64,000 bases of DNA from Hemibagrus wyckioides (lineage: Eukaryota > Chordata > Actinopteri > Siluriformes > Bagridae), in contig NC_080710.1 in NCBI RefSeq assembly GCF_019097595.1, positions 4,168,280 to 4,232,279 on the forward strand, in the 5' to 3' direction. The notes below the pieces were generated by a model that worked only from the letters and a program-made list of their open reading frames with translations, had not been told where the DNA came from and made no database searches. The translations under genes and the position numbers were made by a program. Below, in pieces: positions 23,560 through 38,625 of this stretch. Within the stretch, counting starts at the first letter, position 1; each line of letters opens with the position of its first letter.

Positions 23560-26500
23560 ATGGCGGGCAGTAAGTGTTCACCTGCAAGATATCTCCTTTA
23601 AATTCGTGATATGTTACTGTAACAGTGATTATGATTAATATATTGAACTGAAATTGTATTTTGAACGTGTTTAAACTTGATGCCTAATCGAAATGGCTTG
23701 TATTTCGGCGTTTTTGAGTCGGAAGTGACCTTGGGGCTGGCGGTGCTGTAGAGTATAGGTTGAATCTGTGGTCTTTTTTAGATCAGAGAAAGTTCATCTG
23801 TAGATGTTTATAATAACATTACACATACAGATGAATTATACTGCGTTCACATCTTATTTTCAGTCTGCACGTGGATTAAATCTGTATCGCATTGTTTTTG
23901 TTTTTTATTGTTTCAGTCGGAAATTTCCTGAGAAACGCCTGGAATAAGGAGCCCGTGGTGACCGCAGCCTGTGGCCTCGGCATCGCTGGTCAGTGCTGTG
24001 ATGGATCTGAGCTCAAAACAATCTTTTCCTCTGATCCAAAACATTTTCATTTCAATCCCACTGTACTGAACTGCAGTCCTATTAGTTCAGTTACTCAAAG
24101 GAGAAGCTTATTTGTAAATTTATTCATTGGGATGAATAAAATGTCTGTCTGTCTGTCTGTGTATCTGTATCTCTCTCTCTGTCTGTCTGTGTATCTGTAT
24201 CTCTCTCTCTGTCTGTCTATCTGTATCTCTCTCTCTGTCTGTCTGTGTATCTGTATCTCTCTCTCTGTCTGTCTGTGTATCTGTATCTCTCTCTCTGTCT
24301 GTCTGTGTATCTGTATCTCTCTCTCTGTCTGTCTGTGTATCTGTATCTCTCTCTCTGTCTGTCTGTGTATCTGTATCTCTCTCTCTGTCTGTCTGTGTAT
24401 CTGTATCTCTCTCTCTGTCTGTCTGTGTATCTGTATCTCTCTCTCTGTCTGTCTGTGTATCTGTATCTCTCTCTCTGTCTGTCTGTGTATCTGTATCTCT
24501 CTCTCTGTCTGTCTGTGTATCTGTATCTCTCTCTCTGTCTGTCTGTGTATCTGTCTCTCTCTCTCTGTCTGTCTGTGTATCTGTCTCTCTCTCTCTGTCT
24601 GTCTGTGTATCTGTATCTCTCTCTCTGTCTGTCTGTGTATCTGTATCTCTCTCTCTGTCTGTCTGTGTATCTGTATCTCTCTCTCTGTCTGTCTGTGTAT
24701 CTGTATCTCTCTCTCTGTCTGTCTGTGTATCTGTATCTCTCTCTCTGTCTGTCTGTGTATCTGTATCTCTCTCTCTGTCTGTCTGTGTATCTGTATCTCT
24801 CTCTCTGTCTGTCTGTGTATCTGTATCTCTCTCTCTGTCTGTCTGTGTATCTGTATCTCTCTCTCTGTCTGTCTGTGTATCTGTATCTCTCTCTCTGTCT
24901 GTCTGTGTATCTGTATCTCTCTCTCTGTCTGTCTGTGTATCTGTATCTCTCTCTCTGTCTGTCTGTGTATCTGTATCTCTCTCTCTGTCTGTCTGTGTAT
25001 CTGTATCTCTCTCTCTGTCTGTCTGTGTATCTGTATCTCTCTCTCTGTCTGTCTGTGTATCTGTATCTCTCTCTCTGTCTGTCTGTGTATCTGTATCTCT
25101 CTCTCTGTCTGTCTGTGTATCTGTATCTCTCTCTCTGTCTGTCTGTGTATCTGTTTGCCTGCCTGTCTGTCTCTATCTCTCTCTCTGTCTGTCTGTGTAT
25201 CTGTTTGCCTGCCTGTCTGTGTATTTATCTATCTGTCTGTCTGTCTCTCTCTCTCTCTTTGTGTGTCTGCCTGCCTGTTTGTCTGTCTGTGTATCTATCT
25301 ATCTATCTATCCATCCATCCATCCATCCATCCATCCATCCATCCATCCATCCATCCATCCAGACACCCATCTATCTATCTACCGCTCTCTCTCTGTCTGT
25401 CTAATCAATCATATAGTGCAGGTCATACAAAAACATTTTGGGGGAGGAAACTCCTCATGTCCATTTTGAATATTGTGTAAACCTAATAACATCTGAAAGA
25501 CACAACAGAGGCCTCCACTGGACAGAGCCGAAACATCCCTGTCCATTAGGTGCCTCTGTTTCTCCTTAAGATTTTATGTTGTCATGAGCTGCGTCTCAAA
25601 TCAAAAACCTCTTCATTCAGAAGTACTGATTAAACTGGGACGCAAATTAAGACCATCAGCTGGATGTGAAAGCTGTGTGAGTCATTATTAAAATTCAAAT
25701 ATTATTATAAATCAAGTTGAGATATTTTTGAGACATAAACCTGCTTTGTCTTGCGGCTGTTGAAGTGTTATGTCTTTTCTTGCTGGATCCTGTCAGGATG
25801 GCTTGAATGTGACTTGAATACACTATACTGCCAAAAGTTTTGGGACCCCCCTCCAAATCACTGAATTCAGGGGTTGGGCTCGGCCCCTTAGTTCCACTGA
25901 AAGGAACTCCTAATGCTTCAGCTTCATACCAAGACATTTTGGACAATTTCATTCTCCCAACTTTGTGGGAACAGTTTGGGGATGACCCCTTCCTGTTCCA
26001 ACATGACTGCACACCAGTGACCAAAGCAAGGTCCATAAAGACATGGATGAGAGAGTTTGGTGTGGAGGAACTAACTGAATTAGAGAGGAGACTGAGCCAG
26101 ACCTTCTCGTCCAACATTGGTGCCTGACCTCACAAATGCGCTTCTAGAGGAACGGTCAAAAATTCCCATAAACACACTCCTAAACCTTGTGGAAAGCCTT
26201 CCCAGAAGAGCTGAAGCTGTTATAGCTGTAAAGGGCGGGAGACAACTCCATATTACATTCATGTGCATGGAAAAGCAGACGTCCCAAAACTTTTGGCAAT
26301 ATAGTGTATTAGCACACAAAATTGGTCTTCTGTGTATTTGAATTTCTCACTAAAAGATGAGATTGTGTTTCTCAGGTTGCAGAAATGTTTCTTATTAATA
26401 AGAAATGGTTAATATTAAATGTATGTAATTTTATGGGGTTTTTTTTTTGCAGCACTGATTCTGCCGCTGGTCAGCCCCTACACCAAATACACGATCATGT

Positions 26501-26732
26501 TAAACAAAGCCACGCCATACAACTACCCAGGTGAGAGGCTGAATATAATAAAACCCTGTACATGTAACCTCAGTCTCTCTGGTTAACTCTGTGCCGTCAG
26601 AGTATTTTTTATTTCATCCTCGTTTGTGTTTTTTTCTCAGTTCCTGTACGAGATGATGGAAACATGCCCGACGTCCCCGCTCACCCGTGTGACCCACAGG
26701 GCAGAAACTTGGACTGGCTGAAAAACATGTAA
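23560..26732 (+). CDS. ndufa3: NADH:ubiquinone oxidoreductase subunit A3 (NDUFA3)
   Basis: An accessory single-pass subunit of mitochondrial complex I in the inner membrane. Exons 23560-23569, 23917-23988, 26453-26530 and 26641-26732 join in frame to 83 residues; human NDUFA3 is 84. The first exon gives only MAG plus one base. The protein then reads [11 protein letters not shown], a short hydrophobic membrane segment ([17 protein letters not shown]), [17 protein letters not shown] and [16 protein letters not shown], and ends LDWLKNM. Intron 2 is swollen by a 30-bp minisatellite and a Tc1 deletion derivative. A long open frame starting at 23892 is a by-product of that minisatellite and is not the gene. 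The gene is head-to-head with tfpt. Confidence 0.97.
24141..25160. repeat. 30-bp minisatellite in ndufa3 intron 2
   Basis: About 33 copies of a 30-bp unit beginning CTGTCTGTCTGTGTATCTGT and ending in a CT run. From 24231 to about 25150 the copies are almost identical; two adjacent units near 24551-24590 share a CTGTCTCTCT variant. Because the unit is 30 bp and stop-free, frames stay open across the array, producing spurious 400-500 residue ORFs. Confidence 0.97.
25161..25402. repeat. Degenerate CTGT repeat and (CATC)n microsatellite
   Basis: The 30-bp array decays into irregular CTGT/CTGC sequence, then a clean (ATCC)n run at about 25309-25360 and flanking CTAT repeats. It is a distinct tract at the edge of the minisatellite. 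Confidence 0.9.
25821..26306 (+). mobile_element. Internally deleted Tc1 copy in ndufa3 intron 2
   Basis: A 486-bp copy flanked by TA with intact inverted repeats (CACTATACTGCCAAAAGTTT and its complement at the right end). It keeps the second transposase catalytic region (LFQHDCTPV) but is deleted between 'EEL' and 'ELERR', which removes the block that holds the last catalytic Glu in related copies (at 60660-61784, [10 protein letters not shown]). It is a non-autonomous derivative of the same family as 21470-22088 and 60660-61784. Confidence 0.9.
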
Positions 26733-26790
26733 TAATTCATCCGGAAACCCTGAACCTGTACAGATCTCCTCTTCCCAATCAGAGCATGTC

Positions 26791-26796
26791 AATAAA
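26791..26796 (+). terminator. ndufa3: Poly(A) signal of ndufa3
   Basis: AATAAA 59 bp after the ndufa3 stop, overlapping a second AATAAC. The short 3' UTR fits a housekeeping mitochondrial gene. Confidence 0.75.
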
Positions 26797-26799
26797 TAA

Positions 26800-30222
<3,423 letters not shown>

Positions 30223-30435
30223 CCCTAACCTATTATGTAGGGCATTGATGTAGCAGTTTTTGTAAGAAAATGGAGCAAATCTATGTGGTAAGAGTTCAGG
30301 GAACTGGTGTTAGCAGATGTTGGACTGGTAATCGAAGGTATAGAGGTTATTTATGGAAATTGTGCTGTTTGTCGTTGTTTGGATTGACTCATGAATTAAA
30401 TTTCACTTCACAAGTACTCTTTCTGTAGGGACCTA

Positions 30436-30974
30436 CACTGATCAGGCATAACATTATGACCACTGAGAGGTGAAGTGAATAAGACTGATGATCTCCTCAT
30501 CATGGCACCTGTTAGTGGGTGGGATATATTAGGCAGCAAGTCAACATTTTGTCCTCAGTGTCGATGTATTAGAAGCAGGAAAAATGGACAAGTGTAAGGA
30601 TTTGAGCTTTGAGTTTGACGAAGGGCCAAATTGTGATGGATAGACGACTGGATCAGAGCATCTCCAAAACTGCAGCTCTTGTGGGGTGTTCCCGGTCTGC
30701 AGTGGTCACTATCTATCAAAAGTGGTCCAAGGAAAGAACAGTGGTGAACCGGCGACAGGGTCATGAGTGGCCAAGGCCTATTGATGCACGTGGGGAGTGA
30801 AGGCTGGCCCGTGTGATAAGATCCAACAGACGAGCTACTGTTGCTCAAACTGCTGAAGAAGTTAATGCTGGTTCTGATAGAAAGGGGTCAGAATACACAG
30901 TGCATGATGTTTGCTGTTTTGGCAGCACCAACACATTATTAGGCAGGTGGTCATAATGTTATGCCTGTTCAGTG
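30436..30974 (+). mobile_element. Non-autonomous Tc1-like element
   Basis: A 539-bp copy flanked by TA at 30434-30435 and 30975-30976. The inverted repeats read CACTGATCAGGCATAACATT at left and its complement, with a few changes, at right. Inside is a helix-turn-helix remnant ([20 protein letters not shown] at about 30640-30700). The catalytic region is absent. It is related to the fragment at 19007-19475. Confidence 0.9.
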
Positions 30975-31115
30975 TATATGTGTTAGCGCTTTAAACACTT
31001 GTGCACGAAACGCACATGTTAAATACCAAACATCATGTTGCAGCATGTTAAACACTGAGGAGACATTTACTGTCCTTGTTAAATGGTAGCTGCGATTAGT
31101 CAAATGGTATCCTGG

Positions 31116-31353
31116 GTTGTCAAGGAAACCAGAATCTTCTAGGAACGTTCTTCAACTGTTCTGTTACGAAATAGGCTTCAGAACTTCGGACAGCGTCACA
31201 CCTGCTCTCCGTCACGCATTGACACACACAGAGACACACACACACACAGAGACACACACACAAACCCGCTCTTTAAAACACCACAAACGCTTTCAGCTGA
31301 TCTTTACAAACTTATTCAACCTTTTTCCAGCTTCACAAAGGAACAATAAACCG
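31116..31353 (+). promoter_or_regulatory. ice1: Probable promoter and noncoding exon 1 of the ice1-like gene
   Basis: A donor (AACAATAAACCG/GTAAGT at 31353/31354) marks a likely noncoding first exon, since the next exon needs an upstream partner (acceptor AATTACAG before 31774). Upstream are GTTGTCAAGGAAAC (31116-31129, X-box-like) and two perfect GAAnnTTC palindromes, 31131-31140 and 31142-31151, together resembling a heat-shock element. Function is inferred. Confidence 0.4.
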
Positions 31354-31795
31354 GTAAGTAACTTTCTTCAGCTGTTTTTCATCTTCCTTTACCGCGAATA
31401 ATGATCACGTGATCTAAACGAAACGTTTAAAAAGCTCGTGCTTGCTCGTCTGATCATGTGGAAAAAAACCGTTTAAAACGAAAGAATGAACGAAAATAGA
31501 AATATTTAATCATGAGCAAGCACAAGTATTGTTTTAACTTATCTAGGGTTAATAAAACGTTTGTTGTTGTTATTGTTTGCTTTGTTTTGGTTTAAATGAA
31601 GTCCTAAAAAGTGGTCGAGGTCTCGAGGTCTAAACTACCGTGGGTCTTTATAATAATGAAAATAAAGTATTGAAAATTCACTCAAGAAAAATGTGGTGAT
31701 GGTTTCTTTACACACACACACACACACACACAATCCTACATTTGTAATACATTTACTTCATATCATAATTACAGCTCCAGCCTTTTAAACCAGAC

Positions 31796-34700
31796 ATGTT
31801 CATCAATAACACGGGTTCTGTGAACGCATATGCAGATCCAGCCTTATCAACAGAGTTGAAGACTTCTCTTTTTTCAGATACCTCAAAGTCTTTGAGGAAA
31901 GGAAAACATCTCAGGATGAATTCCAAGAGGCAGAACACCAACACGTGCTGTTTGTATGTGTTCTACTTTTTTTGTGAGCTTATAGTCTAAGCCACAGTAC
32001 TGTTGTATTATTCTGACTAGGTGCAAGGAGTTAAGCTTGAGCCAAACCTTGAGCCATTGGAATACATGCAGTTTGTAATGATGCAATTATCAGTTTTTTC
32101 CTTTTGTCACAGACATCTTAGACAGCAGATTCGGGCACTGGAAGGTGTGTATACTTTTGAAGTGTGTGAAATACATGTACATTATATGACTGGGTTACAT
32201 GGTGATGACCTGGGCACTTTTTTTAATTTCGTCGTATCACAGATGACAAAGCAAAACAGTACGAAGAAATCCAGAGCCTGAAGAGAGAAATCAGTGACCT
32301 TAACAAGTGCATGCGCTTAATGCAGGTAATGTTTTGTTTAAAATGTCAGTATACCTTTAGTGGGAAGTGTAACTAAACGTAGCTAAATGTGCTTGTGTTA
32401 AACATGGCAGTTGATGTTTGTTTTTCATCTCTGCAGGAAAACCTCGTACGTCAGAGTTTTACCAAAGGTAATTCCCAACTCTCTCAGAGTTATGCTCATC
32501 ATCTACTTTATTTGGAGCACTTGTACATGTACACATTCATGCAGCTCTGCAATCAGCCATGAGATCATGTCCCATGTGTTCCTAATAAAGTGGACGCTGA
32601 GTGTATATTTTGATACGTAAGGTATTTGCATTGACTATGTAATAAACTAGTTATTACCTTTTCAGAGAAAAGGTGTTCGTCTACCCAAACTGGGAACGAG
32701 CAGGAAGTGGACAAAGGTAATTAAATGTGACATACAGCTCTTCCCAAGCCCTCTTCATGTGCCCTTCAAGCAGGAGTGCTCCACTAAGGAGTTCAAATAT
32801 CCCAGTGAATAAAACCATCCGTTTCTCATTCACAGGCTTCACTCACAGAAATGTGAATCAGATGAAGAGACCCAGGTCCAGCATGCCATCCCCGACTAAT
32901 GCTAAAAGGCAGCGGCTTGACTCTTCTTCTGATCCTGCAAGCCTTACACCGCTTCCAAATGCCAAGCCAAGCGACAGCACCGATGTAGCCATGCCCAAAT
33001 CTGATGGGGAAGAAGACAAGACTAAGGACAGTGGAAACACCACGCAGTCCCTCATCTCCACTGCCTTCACGACTCTTCAGGAATCGTGTTTTGATGTGTT
33101 GCCTACCATCAGGGGTCGTCTTCTTCCTCAAATATCAGAACTTCCTGGTCTAACTGACGAAGAAGATTCAGTCATTTCTTATTTCAGTGAAAACCCGGTA
33201 AGTGATGGTCTTCTATATTATTTATAGTGCATTCAATTCAAAAGACTTTATCTTGTCTAGCTGTGGATTAAGCTTTTTTAATTGATATGAATTAGAGGGT
33301 CTCACATATAGTATCAGAGGGTGAGGACCAGCATGATGGAGGTGGGGGTGTTAGTCCTGGAAATGCTTGGGTTTCCTGTGGGATGTATTAGCTTAGTGGT
33401 GAAGGTATTGGACTACTGATTAGAAGGTTGCGAGTTTGAATCCGAGGTCCATCAAGCCGCCGCCACTGGGCCCCTGAGCAAGGCCCTTAACCATTTAATG
33501 AAATATGTGGATAAGGGTGTCTGCAAAATACCAGAAATATAAACGTCCAGCACACCATCCCAGGTATTACCCCCACACCTGTGGCTATGGAGTCAGTAAC
33601 TTGAGGGGAAGAGACAGATATGGCTAGGAGGAGATGGGTTTAGGGGTTTTAGGGGAATTGGACCCCGTTTCATGGTGTAAGGACAGGGGGAAGAGCAGGG
33701 AGGAAAAAGGGAGAGGCCTGCTAGCCCACAAATACACCACCAAGTGGCCCTGTGCCAACTGGACTGCCTCATCTAGCAACACTGGATGGTGACACTGGCC
33801 CCATCTCATCCCATTGTGTTAGTCCTCACCCTCTGATAATATCTTCGGGGATAGGCCTTCCACTATCTGCTTGGACCATGCCCACACCTACAGAGTCATT
33901 TAAATTTTTGTCCAGGTTTTATCTTAAGCAATGCCTCCCCAAACCTGATCTACAATACAGTCACAATTTTCTTACATTTGTTTCAGATACATGATTTAAA
34001 TATGTTTCCTCTTCCTCACATCATCTCAGGGAATGTTCCTTGTCGCTGTTACCCCACGCTTGCTCATAAGGGATCAATTTGGATTTGATTAGTTTGATTG
34101 TGTTGTACTGTGGCTAATGACTTTCTTCCATCTCAGGCCTTAGCAGAGAAGTTCATGTCAGCCATTTTGTGCAAGATCAAGGCAGAGGGAGCCGGTCTAA
34201 AACATGGACTCCTGCAGTTTCTCTGTAGGGTTTATGTGAGCTTGTGTCAGAAGACCGGGGACTTTCACAAGGCACATGGCCTGGCCTACAGGCTTCTGAA
34301 AGAAGGTGACATTTTAATTTTTATTTTAAAAGGATTGAGTTTACAACAATGATATAATGAGCATCAAATGTATCTTGTTTATATATATATGTATGTATAT
34401 ATATATACCTTTGTATTGATGTGGCATCTTTGTGTTACATTGCAGACTTTCCTGAAGCCCCAAAGCTGATTTTGGTCATGATGTCAGCATGGCCAAGTGT
34501 TTTTGCCTACACCAGCTCACTGTGCCAGGCCATTCACACTGTGACCAAACTGAAAGCTGAAGGAGACATATTAGTCTTCCTCAGCGAGTACCTGCACTGG
34601 GATGAGGTAAACAGCTGTCTCACTGACTCTCAATGTTCTTCACAGTTTCTTAGTTTTTGTGAATCTCAACCAGAACTGTCGTCTTTTTAATATGGGACAA

Positions 34701-36496
34701 ATTCCCTGGAAGCTCAAACTAAACAAAATTAACAATTCATCTAATAAGAATCATTTTCTTCAGAATCAGATGATTTAGGAGATCAGTCCTTCAGGCTATT
34801 TTACTAGTGTGGGTCAGGCTAATAAATAACAGCAAAGGACGCTTCAGGCTGCATTTCACTAAACATCCATACGCATGGATACAACCTACATTTCCTGTTA
34901 ATTCTTTTAAGGCTAAATTCCTATTGAGGAAGAAAACAGATCAGTGTGATAAATGTGCAAAGTAACAAATGTCTATTTCATATTACACTGCTTAAGGATG
35001 TTCCAGTTCTTAAAATGCACTGAAACTGCATTTTGAAGTAGCATTTAATGGCTAATTTATACTCGCTGTTAACTACGTGTACGTGCATGTAAGCTGGCCG
35101 TCACACGCATCCTGTGACCTGATGCTTCACGTCATGACCACGTGGTGCAATACTAACGTAAATATTGGACGCAGTTTAGCACCACTGTCTCAGTATTATG
35201 TAATTCTACTATAGCCTGTTATTGAGTACATTTCTACTGTTTCATGGGGTCACCTGGTGGTTATTTTGAGTGTCAGCTTCTATTTCCATGGTTTGTGCAT
35301 CGGCAGTTTTTCTAGGACTCCTCCTTATATTAGGTTTGATCAGTAAAATGGCAGAATAAAATTTTGTCACCAGATTACTGGAAACATTTTATTGAACTGG
35401 CATTAAAGAAAAGTTTTTTGTATTTTGCTTGCCAGAAGCCTCCAAGTGATATCCACAGACTGATCTCCTGCACACTGAAGTGCCTTCTCATGGACAGCAG
35501 TCTGACGTTCAGAAACAACAGTTGGTTTGGTGTTGACCTTTGCCCTGCTACCTGGGAATACGTTTTCAGTCTGGAACTTCTGTGTTCCCAACTGGACTGG
35601 TCATGGACCTTCACCAACATTATAAGGTACTGAAAAACAAAACATACATGACGTACACAATTCTCAACTAGGTTTACTGCTTTGCATTAGATAGTCTTAA
35701 TCTCAATAATTTTATTTGAAGTGATTTACAAAAAAAGCCAGGATGAAATGTTTCTCTGCTAGGTCTTTTTTGCCTGTCTATTGCTATCTTTCTTTCTTTC
35801 TTTCTCTCTTTCTTTTGTTTCTTTCATTTCTTGAGTTTCTGGTTTCTCTGCAATACAGCTGTTAATCACCACCTCAGTTCATTATTTTCTGAATTCAGAA
35901 AGGGTTGTATTCCAGTCTGGCTGAAATTTTGCAAAATTCCAAAAGATCTATGTCCACCACCAGAAAGACAAACGTCACAATGTTTTTCTCTTGTTTTTTT
36001 AAATTTACCAGTCAGGAGATTTGGCCGACCCTGAACACTTGGCTGAGACGACAAAGTTCTCAACAAAGGGCGGTCCGAGACGTCTGTGTAGCAGCAATTT
36101 TGAGGCTACTTGGTATGTTTATTGGAAATCATGTCTTTGGGAATCATCTCATGCTACCTCTGGATTCTTCAGTTTTTCACTCTTGGCCTTTGTCCATCTC
36201 AAACAGGGCGACTTGGCCAGCTGGGGCTTAAAGAGAACCAGGCTACATTGGTTCAAAGCCTTGCAAAAGCCGTAAACCAGTTTGGAAACCACAAACTATC
36301 AAAAGATGCAGCTATGCCATGGGAGGTGCAGCTCTCAGTGCTGTATGCCACTCATGATCTGGCACCCAGCAACCCCAAAGAAGCCCTAGTGGCTTTGGCA
36401 TCATGGCAGAAAGGGATCACGTGTCCCGTTCCACCAGCCATCAAAAGATGCACTACACAGATAGGCACACTCTGTCAGAAGACCAAAGAAATATGA
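31796..36496 (+). CDS. ice1: Compact little elongation complex subunit 1 (ICE1)-like protein, 542 aa
   Basis: ICE1 scaffolds the little elongation complex used for Pol II/III snRNA transcription. Coding exons: 31796-31953, 32113-32144, 32243-32325, 32437-32467, 32666-32716, 32836-33197, 34137-34305, 34446-34606, 35436-35626, 36012-36112, 36207-36496, all in frame. Exons 3-5 encode a short coiled coil (LRQQIRALE, YEEIQSLKREISDL). Exon 7 is Ser/Pro/Lys-rich with a nuclear-localisation-like KRQRLD. Exons 8-12 form the conserved helical C-terminus (FMSAILCKIKAEG, WPTLNTWLRRQ, MPWEVQLSVLYATHDLAPSN, ending GTLCQKTKEI), which resembles the ICE1/KIAA0947 C-terminus. Human ICE1 exceeds 2000 residues with one giant exon; that exon is absent, so this may be a shortened paralogue or fast-evolving orthologue. 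Family match is from memory. Confidence 0.78.
33308..33841. mobile_element. Possible MITE with TATCAGAGGGTGAGGAC ends, ice1-like intron
   Basis: A 17-bp sequence near 33313 (TATCAGAGGGTGAGGAC) recurs inverted near 33822-33838, bracketing about 530 bp. A SINE-like segment lies inside. No coding capacity. The family is unknown to me. Confidence 0.5.
33386..33535 (+). mobile_element. tRNA-derived SINE fragment
   Basis: Pol III-type internal promoter elements are visible: an A-box-like TAGCTTAGTGGTGAAGG and a B-box-like GGTTGCGAGTTTGAATCC, spaced as in tRNA-derived fish SINEs. The V-SINE-like core 'CCTGAGCAAGGCCCTTAACC' follows. The 3' tail is degraded (GATAAGGGTGTCTGCAAAAT, like the usual GATAAAAGCGTCTGC end). 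Confidence 0.8.
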
Positions 36497-36539
36497 AAAC
36501 CAAGACCAAAAAAAAATATTGATATTATAATAATATCTG

Positions 36540-36610
36540 TAGAGCAGAGGTCTGTCAGAAGACCAAAGCAAAATACCGATATTATTATAATATCTGTACA
36601 GCAGAGGTCT
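36540..36610. repeat. Duplication of the ice1-like 3' end
   Basis: The segment 'CTGTCAGAAGACCAAAG' in the last coding exon (about 36473-36489) recurs about 78 bp further on, after the stop, followed in both cases by an ATATTATAATATCTGTA-type stretch and 'GCAGAGGTCT'. It is a short tandem duplication spanning the stop codon. Confidence 0.75.
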
Positions 36611-36710
36611 TCACCCTTAGGTGATAGAGACATGGGGCAGGGACTCCTGATACAAAATGTGTCAAACTATTAGAATTAATGTTTTTTTTGTACATACTTC
36701 AAATGTCAGT

Positions 36711-37295
36711 TGTATATATTTATTATTTTTATTTGTATATATTTATTACTTTAATTTGTATATATTTATTACTTTTATTTGTATACATTTATTACTTTTA
36801 TTAGTATACATTTATTACTTTTATTTGTATACATTTATTACTTTTATTAGTATACATTTATTACTTTTATTTGTATACATTTATTACTTTTATTAGTATA
36901 CATTTATTACTTTTATTTGTATACATTTATTACTTTTATTTGTATACATTTATTACTTTTATTTGTATACATTTATTACTTTTATTAGTATACATTTATT
37001 ACTTTTATTTGTATACATTTATTACTTTTATTAGTATACATTTATTACTTTTATTTGTATACATTTATTACTTTTATTAGTATACATTTATTACTTTTAT
37101 TTGTATACATTTATTACTTTTATTTGTATACATTTATTACTTTTATTTGTATATATTTATTACTTTTATTTGTATACATTTATTACTTTTATTTGTATAC
37201 ATTTATTACTTTTATTAGTATACATTTATTACTTTTATTTGTATACATTTATTACTTTTATTAGTATACATTTATTACTTTTATTTGTATATATT
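36711..37295. repeat. 23-bp AT-rich minisatellite
   Basis: About 25 copies of the 23-bp unit GTATACATTTATTACTTTTA plus TTT or TTA. The TTT/TTA variants are interspersed. All plus-strand frames stay open and give Tyr/Phe/Ile-rich ORFs that are artefacts. It lies about 215 bp after the ice1-like stop. Confidence 0.95.
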
Positions 37296-37689
37296 TAGAT
37301 ATTTTCAAATCTTTCAAAACTATTTATGTATTATAATTAACATTTTTCTTGCAATTAAAATCACAATTTATTAAGTTGTTCACAGTTGCTTTATATTATT
37401 TGAATAGATTTGCAGTTTCAGTTTCATTTTCATTTCATTATCAGGTGGAGTATCATACATTTACATGACCTTCAGCTTTAAGTTTAAGACATCTTTAATG
37501 AGATGACTGACCCTGGTGAATTACACAAAGACTGTCTATTCTGGAGGATATCAATGTTGTTAAGCAGAGTATCATGTCAGGTTCAGGCTGTAGTTTTGCG
37601 CGATATTTACTTTTCAGGTAGGACAGGGAAGAGAATGCACTTTCACAATGATATTTTGATATTTTCACAATGATATTTTTTTCACAGAA

Positions 37690-38625
37690 AAATGTTGTGG
37701 TAGCTTGAGGTAGAGAAAAGTGTTGTAGAGCGAGCTAGAGAAAACATTTTTAGTAGCTCAAGCTACAGAAAAGAGTAGTAGTAGCGTGAGCTACAGAAAA
37801 GAGTTGTAGTAGCACAAGCTACAGAAAAATGTTGTAGTAGCACGAGCTAGAGTAAAGATTTGTGGTAGCTCAAGGTAGAGAAAAGATTTGTAGTTGTGTG
37901 AGCTACAGAAATTTTTTGTGTAAGTGTGAGCTAGAGAAAAGATATGTAGTAGCTTGAGCTAGAGCAAAGAGATGTAATAGCTCGAACTAGAGAAAAAAAT
38001 TGTATTAGCACGAGCTACAGAAAAGTTTTGTATTAGCACGAGCTACAGAAAAGTTTTGTATTAGCACGAGCTACAGAAAAGAGTTGTAGTAGCACAAGAT
38101 ACAGAAAAGAGTAGTAGTAGCGCGAGCTACAGAAAAATGTTGTAGTAGCTTGAGGTAGAGAAAAATGTTGTAGTAGCTTGAGGTAGAGAAAAGTGTTGTA
38201 GTAGCACGAACTACATAAAAGAGTTGTTGCAGCGTAAGTTACAGAAAATTTTTATAGTAGCGCGACCTAGAAAAAAGTTGTAGTAGCGTGAGCTACAGAA
38301 AAGTGTTGTAGTAGCGTGAGCTACAGAAAAGTGTTGTAGTAGCGTGAGCTACAGAAAAGTGTTGTAGTAGCGTGAGCTACAGAAAAGTGTTGTAGTAGCG
38401 TGAGCTACAGAAAAGTGTTGTAGTAGCGCAAGCTAGAGAAAAGATTTATAGTATCTCAAGCTACAGAAAAGAGTTGTAGTAGCGCTAGCTTCAGAAAAGA
38501 GTATAGATTTGAAGTAGTGCAAGCACCAGAAGTGCTGTAGTAACTCAATGTAGAGAAAAGATTTGTAGTTTGCGAATGCTAGAAGAAAGATTTGTAGTAG
38601 CCGAAGCTACAGAAAAGAAATGTAG
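37690..38625. repeat. 28-bp satellite, left block
   Basis: Tandem 28-bp units of the form GTAGCGTGAGCTACAGAAAA plus GTGTTGTA. Each has an imperfect palindrome GTAGC-N4-GCTAC; versions with CTCGAG are perfect 14-bp palindromes. Copies at 38275-38430 are near-identical, others diverged. The block is broken by a LINE insertion near 38626. Confidence 0.95.

Noticed and set aside
23892..25480. Open frames of 525 and 411 codons on the plus strand
   Set aside because: They consist of a stop-free 30-bp minisatellite read through in several frames, plus ndufa3 exon 2. No plausible protein.
33386..33535. Functional tRNA gene
   Set aside because: A and B boxes are present, but the rest does not form a tRNA cloverleaf and continues into a SINE body.
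36657..37298. Tyr/Phe/Ile-rich plus-strand ORFs
   Set aside because: Products of the 23-bp AT-rich minisatellite, open in more than one frame.
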